NCBI GenBank assembly: GCA_033807695.1
Contig: CM066300.1
Span: forward strand, 4,278,001 to 4,342,000
Source of the DNA: Daedaleopsis sinensis
Taxonomy: Eukaryota > Basidiomycota > Agaricomycetes > Polyporales > Polyporaceae
Direction of reading: 5' to 3'
DNA length: 64,000 bases
Shown: positions 1-11,000 of the stretch, piece by piece
Layout of the letters: every line of letters starts with the position of its first letter
Numbering within the stretch: position 1 is the stretch's first letter
Notes under the pieces: generated by a model
Seen by the model: only the letters and a program-made list of their open reading frames with translations
The model's database searches: none
What the model was told of the DNA's origin: nothing
Program-made: the position numbers and the translations under genes

Positions 1-475
1 TGGCGGTCGGGCTCGACGGAGCCCCCGTGCTCGGCACCTGCTCTGGAATCGGGCTCGGGCTGGCGGCGTTGGTCGTGGATGTGGTCGTCGTTGTCGTCGT
101 GGTCGTGAATAGGGCTTTTGAAGAGAGGTGCTTAAGTGAGTGTATGTTTGAGCGAGGTTACGCGGGATCGAACGTACCGAGCTGTGAGCGGTGGACGAGC
201 GCTGGCACGTAGATGTAATCGGGGAAGGGGGAGGAGAGGGTCATCGTGGTCGGGGCCGGGGCCGAAGCAGCCTGTCCCACATAGGAAGACGGTGTCTGGG
301 CGTGCTGGCTGAGGAGGATCTGGATGTATGGGCGACATGACTGACACCATGGCCACCCACTAACATCTCCGTGCGACTCTGCATCGCTCGAGAAGACGTG
401 GTCGGGCAGGATGGGGCTTAGAGCGCGTAGCTTGGGAGCATTGGTGTGAGGAGGAAGGGGGGAGGGGGAGTCCAT
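1..475 (-). CDS. Partial Ser/Thr-rich protein running off the left edge
   Basis: Two exons fit together: 475..178 and 114 to beyond base 1, with a 63-bp intron (177..115, GTACGT...AAAAG). The frame is kept across the junction and continues into a Thr-rich tract followed by a Pro/Ser-rich stretch, the type of stalk seen before a membrane anchor in many agaricomycete surface proteins. The reading frame stays open upstream of the first ATG (475) through a hydrophobic, signal-like stretch near 530..476, so the true start may lie in an upstream exon. The 3' part is outside the window. No domain was recognised, and the Thr tract could be partly a simple-sequence artefact. Confidence 0.35.
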
Positions 476-532
476 GACGAAAATGACGAAGAGGGTGAGG
501 AGGGGCGGGAAAAGGGGGGGCTTGATGTGCAA

Positions 533-1253
533 AGAGGGTGCGGATGCGTTGACTTATTGAGCGATGGCGTTTGTCGGCGCGGTATAAGAGCCTGGTGAGC
601 ATCCTGGCGCTAGGACGGCGAGTTATGCTCTGTTATGCACGGCCGCATGCCATGCCATGACGTCATAGCTATATAGCAGTAGTAGATGGGGTGATCTTCC
701 CCCTGCAGACTGCACGGTGCACCTGTTCCGAGCCCGTCAGCCCCGATGTCTTCAACCCGTTCCGTTGGGGAGCTTACTCACCGGAAAGTTCCCGAGGCAC
801 CGTGCTGCATTCCCAGCTCCTTGTAGTCCGATGTCCAACCCATGTAGATGTGTGGCCATAGTTAGCTTCGATGGCACTGTGCGATTGACATGAACCTGGT
901 GCGTATCCAACAAGCCCCTCCAAGAAGGCAATCGCTGTCTGGGCGAGACAGATGAACGCTTCACGGATGCCTGAAGTCTGCGCAAAGGCCGCGTAGATGC
1001 ACATCGCGCGATAGACCGATGGGATCTATGACGTCAGTCCATATATAGGAATTTGTAGTACGAACCGCACGCAAGCACAGCTGTGGCCAACATCCCCAAC
1101 TGCACAAGGCACCCGTACTCGGGCCGTGCGTCGAGCAGACATGTGTGTGGTACCTCGTAGCTTCTAGCGGCGACATGCTGCACGAGCGGCGACTACGTTC
1201 CCCACTCGGACACACGGGATGGGGGCCGGCAGGGAGCTCCCTACGCCGAAAGT
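533..1253. other. Intergenic stretch, no gene seen
   Basis: No reading frame here has coding character or joins others at splice sites. It separates the left-edge gene from the transposable element at 1262. Confidence 0.5.
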
Positions 1254-1261
1254 GCGCTATG
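1254..1261. repeat. Left 8-bp target-site duplication (GCGCTATG)
   Basis: Perfect direct repeat with 2137..2144, immediately outside the left inverted repeat. Confidence 0.85.
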
Positions 1262-2136
1262 AGGACCCCTGATAATGCCTATAGTAGGCCGTCCGGAAGT
1301 CCCGACATCGGAGGCGATTTTTGGCCCGGAGGGCAGCCAATAGTCCCGACATTGGGGCCCAAATTGGGGCCCAAATGCCGGTCAAACCTCCCGACACCGC
1401 CTAGTCGCTAGGTGACATGCCCGTCCGTCGTCCCGACAAATTGATGGTCCGGACTCCGAACTCAGCAATATATCAGCGCCAGATGAGGAGCGACTTACTT
1501 AGTACTTACTATATTGTTTACTAGTGCATAGTAGATGTTACTGACTGATATCATCATCGCTGTTGATGTGACTAAAACATAATTATCTTCAATACACGGG
1601 ATTAGTGTCAACTTGGTTACAATAATTAGCCGTTCATACTAAGAATTTCGTCAGCTCCTACTTATCAGTCTGACTTTCCCTCTCGGTTTGCCCTCGACTG
1701 GAGGTATTCTTCTAGTTCTCATCTCGGAAAAGCTTGAACTTCTCCGCCATACTGAAGAATCTCGACGCCGTTTTCGTACGATCGGCTTGGGTCAGGCAAG
1801 GCAGACTTTCTCGCGGACCAATTGCGAGCTTCGAGCATACATACCGTCGCAAGTGGTCCTGCAGCAGGATGTTAGGCATATGCAGCTGCCATAGCTCGCG
1901 CCGTGGGTAGGAGCAGAACGAAAATCCCGACAAAAAACTGACTTTTCGCAGGCCGTCCGACCGATCCCGACACTCAACCGGCCCCGCAGGGGCCGGAAAC
2001 AAATCCCGACATCGAGATCAAAATATCGGCCCCGGACCCCAAATCCCGACAACCCAGAGTCCAAACCGTCCCGACAAATGGGCCGAAAAATCGAGCGTCA
2101 ATCGGACGGCCTGCCATAGGCATTATCAGGGGTCCT
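1262..2136. mobile_element. Non-autonomous DNA transposon (MITE-like, hAT-type target duplication)
   Basis: The 875-bp element has 34-bp terminal inverted repeats: 1262..1295 starting AGGACCCCTGATAATGCC, and the reverse complement of 2103..2136, which differs at 2 positions. It is flanked by a perfect 8-bp direct repeat, GCGCTATG, at 1254..1261 and 2137..2144. Eight-base target duplications are typical of the hAT superfamily, so a hAT-related MITE is the best guess. The terminal sequence alone does not prove the family. There is no transposase frame. The interior carries about nine copies of TCCCGACA, all in the same orientation, four in the left third and five in the right third. These look like subterminal transposase-binding motifs. 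The near-identical ends and intact duplication suggest a fairly recent insertion. Confidence 0.85.
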
Positions 2137-2144
2137 GCGCTATG
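2137..2144. repeat. Right 8-bp target-site duplication (GCGCTATG)
   Basis: Perfect direct repeat with 1254..1261, immediately outside the right inverted repeat. Confidence 0.85.
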
Positions 2145-2724
2145 CCGTTCACGCGGCGTTTCATTCACGGCTTGGGTGTGGCTTCGGGCAGCAATTGGGG
2201 ACGCGTGTCCATCCGACCGCAAACGCCGCGAGAGCATAGAATACCGGTGTCCAGAGGTTCAAGCATGGTCTAGACCGAGAACTGGTGTCGAGCAGTGTCA
2301 AGAGCTTGTTCCGCCGGACCCGGTTAGCTGAACCTGAAGGTAGAACGGCACAGGCAGCCACCGGCGCAAGAGTGCTGGAATAGTACCTGAGACTGAGGAA
2401 CGACGCGCCTGCAGGCTGCAGATAGCAGAATCCGAGGACAGGTGGAGGGCGGGACTTTCCGACGGCGCCTTGAGGGCTACTTCGTGAAGGGAAACCCTTC
2501 ACATCCAAACCCATCGCCGCGGCTGGGGAAAGGACGAACTGAAACCCCCCTACCACTCACCGTTCACCGTTCACCGCACCCACTTGGCCCTGGTTGGCCT
2601 TCCGTCGCCTTCGCCCCCAAGCTGCGGCCGCGACTTCAAGCCGGAAGACGCAAGTTCTTGAGACACACTCGCAAGCTATCCTCATCGCACCGATTGATCT
2701 GAGGACTAGTCAGACGACATCACT
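2145..2724. other. Intergenic stretch upstream of the membrane protein gene
   Basis: No gene seen. It must hold the promoter of the gene at 2725, but no clear TATA box was found. Confidence 0.4.
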
Positions 2725-3831
2725 ATGCGCCTATCTGTTCTCCTCTGTCTCGCCGGCTTGCTGGACGCGACGTTTGCTGCGGCTCTGGTAGGCGATACCT
2801 TGCGAACCGGCTCTGGCGGGCTGCGGAGGAGTCCGGCGGACTTCGACGGCTTTCACTTTCTCGACGATCCTGCGGCGGAGGCGCACCACTACCTCACGGA
2901 GCATGTCGCTGAGACGACGACCTCTGCGAGCCCGACAAGCTCCAAGTCTTCTGCAGACACCATCACGACGGGCGTTTCTTCATCTGCTACCTCCACGAAG
3001 AAAGGCAAGGAAACGGAGTCGATCCCAACTGGGACCGCCTACTCGGTCATCGGGTCCATCCCTCCACTGGCGACTCACTCGTCCCTCCAAGCCTCGACCC
3101 CCGCTCCAGCATCCCCAACCTCGTCCGCCCCTGTAGCGGCGAATGCAGCCGCGACGTCTGGGGGCGGAAACAGCGAGTGGAAGATCATCGGGGTGGCTGT
3201 CATCGCCTTCAGCGCCGTCGCCGCGATCCTCCTGCTCTCCGTCTTCTTCGACCACTGGTGGCGGTTCGTGCGCGACCTGCTTGGGCGCCGCCGCCGCCGC
3301 ACGACGGAGGAGGAGCTCGTGCCCGACTGGGAGAAGGCGGAGTGGGACCTCAAGTTCGCGGACAGGCATCGCTACCCGTCGTTCACGTCGCTCCCGAGCA
3401 TCCCCATCGTTGCCCCGCTGGCCCAGCAGGCGCACGACGTCCAGTCTCCGCCGCAGGCGGCGCATATCCGGGCAGGGAGGGACATGCGCACGCACGAGAG
3501 GGGGCCCGCGAGACACTTGGATGGCACGTTCGGAGGCCGGCCGCCCTCGCGGTTCGAGCAGGTGAGCCCCCAGGCTCATGCAGGATATGCGGGAGTCGGC
3601 ATTGTGGGACTGGGCTTGGACGGTGTCGGACCTGGCAACGACGGGGGCAGGAGGATCTCGGTCGTCTCACCGCGCACTGGAGGGGGTAATCGGAGGACGC
3701 CGTCGCCGTTGTCGCAGCACACACCAAGGCTCGGACCGTCGCAGACGAGCACCACTATCAGGAGGGGCGGGAACCCTTTCGACGACTGCCATTCACCTCT
3801 GCCTGAAGACGTATACGGAGGGATGCATTGA
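2725..3831 (+). CDS. Single-pass membrane protein with Ser/Thr-rich ectodomain
   Basis: An intronless frame of 368 aa. Residues 1-19 form a signal peptide (MRLSVLLCLAGLLDATFA). Residues ~65-150 are Ser/Thr/Pro/Ala-rich and probably O-glycosylated. A hydrophobic segment at ~153-177 is followed by a basic stop-transfer cluster (RRRRR near 191). The remaining ~175 residues are a cytoplasmic tail rich in Arg, Pro and Gly. This topology is common in basidiomycete surface proteins of unknown function. No enzymatic domain was recognised. It converges on the small gene at 3969..4294. Confidence 0.8.
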   Translation: MRLSVLLCLAGLLDATFAAALVGDTLRTGSGGLRRSPADFDGFHFLDDPAAEAHHYLTEHVAETTTSASPTSSKSSADTITTGVSSSATSTKKGKETESIPTGTAYSVIGSIPPLATHSSLQASTPAPASPTSSAPVAANAAATSGGGNSEWKIIGVAVIAFSAVAAILLLSVFFDHWWRFVRDLLGRRRRRTTEEELVPDWEKAEWDLKFADRHRYPSFTSLPSIPIVAPLAQQAHDVQSPPQAAHIRAGRDMRTHERGPARHLDGTFGGRPPSRFEQVSPQAHAGYAGVGIVGLGLDGVGPGNDGGRRISVVSPRTGGGNRRTPSPLSQHTPRLGPSQTSTTIRRGGNPFDDCHSPLPEDVYGGMH

Positions 3832-3968
3832 GGGGGTGGAGGTGTCAGAGCGAGGGAAGATGGAGAGAGGCGCACATCGGACTATGCACACTTTGCTGTA
3901 TTCCTGGATTACATGGACATTGCTACCCGACGATCTTTTGTGACAACGGTTTCTGGATTTGAGGGTTA

Positions 3969-4294
3969 TTACGAGATTTCGGCGGTCGTAGAGCTTGGCT
4001 TCGGAGACGAAGCATCCTTCGGAGGAGGAAGGGTCTTCTCTAGTTTATCAGAGAGCAGTATGCCCAGACCAGCGAACGCGGTAATTGCTAACGAGACACG
4101 CAGTCGTGTCTTTGCGGGAAGGACTGCGAGGCACAGATATGAGGGGGTTTCTATCTCGCAATGTATGCTGTCTCCGAGCTCGTACCTGCCCAAGATTCCC
4201 ATATCGATCGCTCCTGCACAGGCTTGGTACGGAACTTGAACTCGGGCTGTTTCGGTTCCGATGTAGGTGTGGGCGTGGGCTTCTGCTGAGCCAT
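3969..4294 (-). CDS. Small (87 aa) membrane protein, possibly mitochondrial
   Basis: Exons 4294..4186 and 4123..3969 are joined by a 62-bp intron (GTACGA...CGCAG). The product is 87 aa. A polar N-terminus starting MAQQKP leads to a Trp-containing segment, then a single hydrophobic span (residues ~47-63, VSLAITAFAGLGILL) and a Pro/Ser/Lys-rich tail. A short protein with one span next to basic residues is typical of small mitochondrial inner-membrane proteins, but that is inference. It is divergent from RIB5 with 168 bp between start codons. I do not recognise a named family. Confidence 0.65.
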
Positions 4295-4462
4295 AGCACA
4301 AGACGGTAGTAGTGGTAGGAGGCAAGAGACTGCAACGGGCGCGTCGAGGGTCGAGGCGCGCCGTACGTCCGACTCACACATTGACAAGGTTGTGTTCGCG
4401 CGTCCATCTCCTGAGACCCGTCCAGACCAAAGCCGCAGTACAGGAACGGTTCAAGCCTCAGA

Positions 4463-5386
4463 ATGTTCACAGGTCTGGTATGCCATGTACTACGCTCTTC
4501 GTTGCCGTTCTAACCGGGTGGATCGCGCAGATCGAGCACCTCGGCACGGTCGCTGACATCGCGCACGACGGCGGCGGGTGCACGCTCACCATCGCGGACT
4601 CCGCGCCCATCCTGACGGACTGCCATACGGGCGACTCGATCGCGGTCAACGGCGCGTGCCTGACGGTGGTCGAGTTCGACAAGGCGGACAGGGGCGGGTG
4701 GTTCACGGTCTGGCTCGCGAACGAGACTCTGGACAGGACCGACCTCGGTGCGTCGTCTTAGCTACAGCAACACAGCGGTCCGCCAGTGCACGAGGCTAAT
4801 GGCAGCATACGTCACCTCTGCATACGTCACCTCTGCACATGTGCGTGTGCGCAGGCGAGAGGAAGGTCGGCGATCAGGTTAACCTCGAGCGGGCCATGGG
4901 CGCACACGTCCGGTTCGGGGGCCACTTCGTCCAGGTGCGTCTCCTCGACCGGTGCTCTGGAGCTGGCAGTGCGCTGAGCTCTTGCAGGCGCATGTGGACA
5001 CAACGGCTACCCTCGTCAGCAAGAGCCTGGACGGTGACTCTTTGCGCCTGTTGTTCCAGCTGCCAGAGCCGACACCGGAGCGGCCTTCGCTGCTGCCGTA
5101 TCTCATCCCAAAGGGCTACGTTGCAATCGACGGCACGTCGCTCACGCTGACGGTCGTGGACGACACACATCGGACATTCGGTGTGATGCTCATCAAGCAC
5201 ACGCAGGAAAAGATCACGCTCAGCAAGAAGGCGGTCGGGTCGAAGGTGAATATCGAGGTGGACATGGTCGGCAAGTTTGTGGAGAAGAGTGTGCAGGCCG
5301 CGTTGGGCGGTGGGGGCGGGCCCTTGCGGGGACTAGTTGAGAAGATAGTTGAGGACGTGCTCGTAAAGAAAGGACTGGTGCAGTGA
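4463..5386 (+). CDS. RIB5: Riboflavin synthase
   Basis: It converts two molecules of 6,7-dimethyl-8-ribityllumazine to riboflavin plus the pyrimidine precursor, the last step of riboflavin synthesis. Exons: 4463..4477, 4531..4747, 4855..4934, 4988..5386, giving 236 aa. The first exon encodes only five residues, MFTGL, the hallmark start of the family. The first barrel contains the motifs NGACLTV and ERAMG and ends in GGHFVQ. The second, duplicated barrel contains IDGTSLT. Both lumazine-binding repeats are complete, and the length fits fungal enzymes. The C-terminus is a helical trimerisation-type tail with a Gly-rich insert. No FMN riboswitch would be expected and none was seen. Confidence 0.95.
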
Positions 5387-5583
5387 TGGTGAAGCGGAGG
5401 AGGCAGTCGCGTAAACGGATGTAATGTTGTAGACTACTCGACGTACCATATATGGAAACCCGTCAAAATGACGGGGGCGTCCGTCTGGAGCAGCCTCAGC
5501 CGACCTCCGACCTCAACCATCCTCTCTCTCCGTCGCCATCTTTCCTTTCCTCCCTCTCCTCCTCTCGCTGCTCTCTGGCCTCC

Positions 5584-7611
5584 ATGGATGGCCAGTACAA
5601 ACCTAAGGTTAGCTCTGTGGAATCGCTGAGCAGCCGCAGGCCATGCTCAGGCCACTTTCCAGGTCACCGCGAAGATCGACTACAACCGAGCTCGTCCTCC
5701 ATCCCCCTTCAAGCAGCAAGCAGCATCACTCTCACCACCACTCATCAGGGCGAAGGCTAAGGTCAACAGTAGTGCCACGATCCAAGCTCGCAAACCAGCA
5801 GCGAGCGTATCTTCTCCCGTGTCTGTCCGGGGCAGCGTCGCCTCTGCCCGGGCTCCATCCCCGTTCAAGCCATCACAGTCACGGCCAGCCAATGCCTCTC
5901 CAGCAGCGTCCGCCGTAAAGGCTCGACTAACGGCGCGTACAAACGGGAACAACTCTACCTCCCCATTACCCGACTCCCGGCAACGCGCGCTTACAGCCGT
6001 AACGATCTCTCCAGCACCCTCCTTCCCCCGCCATCGGAGAGGGAGCGCGTCTTCCAACCTCCTGCCCTCATCATCGCGCTCAGAGATAAGTACTGCACCC
6101 TCCCCCGTCCGCTCCGCGCTCGCCCTGTCGTCAAATCCGGACGAGAACACTCCGACCACGCTTCCATCTGGATCAGCTGCGAACGTCAATGTACGCGTCA
6201 GAGCGAAGATATCCAAGGTCGCCGACCCCGGCGGTGTGCACAGTCCGCCCTCACATCCCGCATCGCCACACCTGGCGAATCGGCCCGCCCGCGTCCCGTC
6301 CATATCGAGTCTGTCGCTGAGCCCGCCTATGATGCCCAGCAACTCGGGCCATAGCCCATCCTCGACTTCGTCTTCACCACTGGCGCCCCCGGTGCGCTTC
6401 GGAAGCACGAGAGAGACAAAGCACCACTCGTACCAGGCCATCTCGAAGGCATTCCAAGCGTTCACCCCGAACGATGACCTCGCGGTGGACTATGGCGGCA
6501 CGCACAGGATTGCTGCGAAAGTCGATCCTGCGGCCATTCCGTTGCCGCCCCAGTCTCCGCCGATATCGACCTTGTCGTTCTCCTCTCGGTCCTCGGCGTC
6601 CCGGTCCTCGGTGTCGTACGACACGCAGGACACTAGCATCTCCCGGAGTACAGCCCCTACACTGAACTCCCATCTCAACGGCAACGGACATTCAAGACAT
6701 GGAAGTCGCTCGTCGCCAGCACGAGCGAGCATGGATGGGCTTGGCTTTCACAGCGCGCCAGTGACGCGAGACGCATCATCGAACAGTGACGGGGAATACT
6801 CAGATGAGTACGACGGCGATGCGGGGCATCATGCAAGTGACAGCGACGACGAGGACCGGAAGATGAAGGCGCAGGCGAAGTCCAATCGCAAGGTACGTTT
6901 CCGCTGAGCATATACCCCGTATTCCCGCACCCCGTCGCGCATCTTGATCGTGCCATGAAATTCATCTGTACTGCATAGATCGCGGACCTCGAGATCACGA
7001 ACCGCTCGCTTCTCGCGATCAACGCGACATTGGAGGCCACGAAACACAAGCAGCAGAAGGAGATCCGCGAGCTGCGCCGGAAGCTGCGCGAGTCGCGCCT
7101 CATCCTGCCCCCGCCCGCGTACCGCGCAGTCAAGTCATCGCTCTCGCTAGACGAGATTGCAGCTGAGGAAGAAGATGACGAGGAAGACGAGGAAGACGAA
7201 GACGACGAAGAGAACAAGCTCATCATCGAGGGCAAAGCGGACGAGGCGTACCAACGCGTCAAGGGGATCATCGAAAGCCTCCTGGAGGCGGGCCAGCGCG
7301 CACTCGAGTCCAAACCGGAAGACTTCGTCAGCGGCGGCAAGAGCGGCGGCGCGAAGGTGCTCACCGCGGAAGAAGTCCGCTCGTGGAGGGGGGACGACGA
7401 TATCGCGGAGACGCGCTCCAACCTTGACGTGGACCTCGACGCGACGAGCATGGCGAGCTCGCGCCCCCTCACGCCCTCGCGGGTAGCGGTGCCCGACAGC
7501 GACGACGGCCTCGGAAGCGAGGACGAAGTAGAGGCCTCGCTCCTTGAGCCGGACATTCACCCGCCCGCCCGGCTGCCCCCCATCACGATCACGCCCTCCG
7601 CCCCGCAATAG
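5584..7611 (+). CDS. Ser/Pro-rich coiled-coil protein, function unknown
   Basis: Exons: 5584..5607, 5663..6892, 6979..7611, giving 628 aa. The first ~400 residues are low-complexity Ser/Pro/Ala sequence with phosphosite-like stretches. Around residues 418-460 a heptad-like segment rich in Leu, Lys, Arg and Glu (starting IADLE) predicts a coiled coil. It is followed by a run of ~22 acidic residues (near 480-500) and a short helical region. The start is the first ATG whose exon (MDGQYKPK) joins the main frame through a consensus 55-bp intron. It is probably a conserved basidiomycete protein, but I can name no family or role. Confidence 0.7.
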
Positions 7612-8005
7612 AGTCGCGGGGTCTCGTCTGGACTGTTGCTCTCGCTGTTGCTCATGACCGCACACATCGCTCGCTGTAGAACTCTCCTTGTGCATACATA
7701 CATACATACATACCCCTCTCCCGTAGGCCTCTCGTTATCGTCCCTGGATCGGATCGCATACCCATGCTCGCTGCATCTCACTCATTCGAACCCTCCCGCC
7801 AGCATGCACACACCCTGTTTATTACTCACACCCGTCCCGTCTGCATGATGCATCTAATTCTCGAGCATACACATCGCACAGGTAACAGCTAGGCCTGCCT
7901 TATTCCAATCATATCTGTACAGCACACATGAATGTTATGCCCCATCGAGTTCTAACTAGGAGCTCTATACCGTCCGCATTCGTTATGACTCCCCACGCTC
8001 TCTGC
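7612..8005. other. Convergent 3' intergenic region with CATA microsatellite
   Basis: It lies between the convergent ends of the coiled-coil gene and the myosin gene. A short (CATA)n tract sits near 7692..7712. No gene seen. Confidence 0.5.
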
Positions 8006-11000
8006 TCATTCGTCCTCTGCAATCCGTTGGGCGCGCCTAGCGAGCTGAAAACAAGGTCCGTCGATAAGTTCACCAGCACCATGCACAAGACGAGGCAGGA
8101 GGTAGAAATAGAAGGCACACTCACCGCTGCGGCCAGATCCATCTGCCCGCCCACAGCCGGGGCACCTCCTACCTTTGGCTTCGGCGCCGGCGCCGCGCCC
8201 CCAGGACGAGGAGCAGTCGGCATGGGGGGCTTGGCGCCGACCTTCGGGGCGGCGCCTCCGCTCGGCTTGCTCGCGACGGGCGGCGGCGGAGCGGGCTTGG
8301 GCTTCGCAGCGAGCGGGGGCTTCGGTGCCGCGGCGCTCCCCGGCCGGGAGGCGGTGGGCGTGCTACTCCCCGACGAGTCCGCGGCGGACGCCGTGCGCTT
8401 CCAGGGCGTCGCAGACCCGTTCCCGGCGACCATCCCGGGGAAGACAGCGACAGGCTTCGCTGACGGGTCGGCCGAGATGGATTTCAGCCCGGCTTTGGGC
8501 GCTGCGGCTGCTGCAGGGGCAGAAGGGGTGGGACGCTTGGCCGCTGGGGGAGGGGGCGGCGGGGGCGGGGGCGGCGCTGCTGCCTTGGGCTTGGGCGGGA
8601 CGAGCTCGAGGTAGTTGTTCGGCGCCCAGGCCTCTACGCCGTCCTTCTTGACGAGCCACCAGCCGTTGTTGTCCTTCTCGACGAGCTCGACGACGTCGTC
8701 TTTCTTGAGCGACATCTCGCCTTCCTGGCCCTCGAACGCGTATTTCGCTTTGTACAACTCGACGTCGGGCTCTGGAGGGGGCGGCGGAGGGGCGGCAGCT
8801 CGTGATGGGGGCGGCGGCGGTGCGCGAGGCGCAGCTGCAGCCGTCGACGAAGACGCTGCTGCTGGAGGCTTGGCCGCTGGAGTGGCACTCGACTTCCCTG
8901 GCAATGGCTGTGCAGCGGGCTTCGGCCGGGAAGCAGCTGAAGGTTTCTGCATAGTTATTGTCAACAACGACCGTAGTGGGCACGCATTGGAAGTGAACCA
9001 CTTACCGCCGAAGGCCCCCCTTTGCACAGCAGCTTTCCCTGCGTAATCGGCCGTACGACACCCTCTTTTCGCCTCGGCATTGGTCGAGACAGGCTGCTTG
9101 GTGATTCGCCGGAAGGAACATGGACAGTATGGCTCTTGTAGGTATCGTTCCGAGGGACAGTCTCGTCCTTGATGAATTTGACCTGGGCCCGCTTCTCTTT
9201 CTTCTTGTTGTAGTCGATACTGGCGAACATTTGAGACACTGCAAATGATTTTCAAGAACCAATGAACTTACATTGGCGCGATGACGACGTTTATGCTGCC
9301 TTGGGTCAGCCGGAGCATGTGTGTCGTAAGCTCGGTCTTGAAAACACAGCTGATAATCGGGTCACCCTCCTCCGTGGGGCCAAGGTTGAGAACCTAGAAA
9401 AAGCTAAATGTACCACCAAACGGCGTTAAGCTAGATAGCGTACCAGCCAGTCGTCGCGGAGGCTCGACATTGATATACTCTTGATAGTAACCAGGTTGAT
9501 TTTGCGCTCCAATGTCGTCGATGTTTGACCATCCTTCGCGGTAGTCACAGCGATGTAGAACGCTTTGTCCGTCTAGGATCACACGGCGGTTTCATGAGCT
9601 CATTCGCATGCACGGAGTTGGCACGCGGGCGTACCAGAATCAAGAAACGGGGACTAGGTTTACTCGAGCGGCCAAGCTTCGAGACCAGGATCTGACCCCT
9701 CGAGCTAAATGTGACCTTGTCGCCTGTGATCATGAAGGTCAGCACTCGCACAGATTATTCTATGCAATGTGACTGGACGTACGCCCTAGTTCACAAGCTT
9801 CGATGAGTTCCTCTCCGAGCGCGCTCTTCCCATTAACGTCCAGGTAGTCTCCCATAAAGCGACGGTATCCCAACAGACTGAAGCGTCTGCGCTCCTTCCT
9901 GCTAGCGAGAATCTGATGGCCGTAGTCGCGGATTTTGGCGTACTCGATGCTCTCCTTGTTGTTCTTCCAGAACCGCTGTATGCGCCGCGCGCACTCGTGC
10001 TTATACCGCATGTAGTTCCTCCAAGCGCGTTGGATACGGCCAGCCATGTTGTGCCAGTACCGATCACGCATCGTTTCGAGAGCAAACAACTGACGGACGA
10101 AGGTGTGAGTATAGAGATCCTGGCTCACGAGAGACAAGCGTACTGTCTCGGGGTTCTTGATGAACGCCTTCGTCACACCCATTTGCCACTCTTCACGCGC
10201 GATGCCGGTATCGGTGAGGATACGCTCACAACCAGACTTGGCGTCGCCTTGCCAGGTGTATTCGCCCGCGTAGGATGTTGCAGGCGACAAGAGGTAGAAA
10301 CGCTCGACCATCTTCTCGAATGTGTTCCGATACGCGAAACCAGCACGCCTGACACGGATGTTCTCTTGCAGACCAAGGTACTTGACCTGGTGCAGGACCG
10401 CCTTTAGGTCGTACTCGCTACCGCTACGGTTCTGGTTGGGCTTAATCGTTCGGATGTACGATGGCTGTGCGCGCATGAGGTTTTCCACAAGGGCACCAGC
10501 GGAAGCCTATTGCAAGTAGAATATATACCAACTCAGGAACCGCAATCGATAGTCTACACACCTTAATCCTGTCGCTAGCCGAAGGGGGACGCTTCTTGCT
10601 GTTGGGATCGGGCCTGTCTGGGAAAAGTCCCTGCAGGAATTGGTTGCCGCTCGCACCAATGAGGTCCAAAAGGTCCTTCACGAGCACGTCCTTGTTCTTG
10701 TCCGTCATGCCAGAAACGTTGTACATCACGTCTCCAGCGTAGTGTCTGACTAGGAACTGCGCGCCACGAGCCTCAAAGTGCGGATTGCTCGCGAGAGAGG
10801 AAGTACGCTGCACGAAGCTGTTGTCCGCAGCCGTCGGGTCTGCATGCGCAGTGGCGCATGCGTCGTTAAGCGCTGCGAAGATACCTGGAGGACGACGCTC
10901 TTCGATAAGATCACAGACGATCTTGTTGTTGAAGTATTTGATTGGCGTCCACTTGATCTGTTCACGAACATACTCTTCTTGCTCGGTCTTGAGAGTGAGC

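Noticed and set aside
2980..3579. Long minus-strand frame opposite the membrane protein gene
   Set aside because: It is Arg-rich and mirrors GC-biased codons of the plus-strand gene. It has no splice or family support.
5680..6465. 261-aa minus-strand frame
   Set aside because: It is a shadow of the Ser/Pro-rich coiled-coil gene, whose exons join in frame on the plus strand.
6675..7556. 293-aa minus-strand frame with a poly-Ser tract
   Set aside because: The Ser tract is the complement of the acidic GAA/GAC repeats in the plus-strand gene.
7928..8614. 228-aa Gly/Ala-rich plus-strand frame
   Set aside because: It is antisense to the Pro-rich and SH3 region of the myosin gene.
9220..9271. A 33-bp intron (9239..9271) in the myosin TH1 region
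   Set aside because: Too short, and it breaks the frame. The acceptor at 9220 gives a 52-bp intron and the correct frame.
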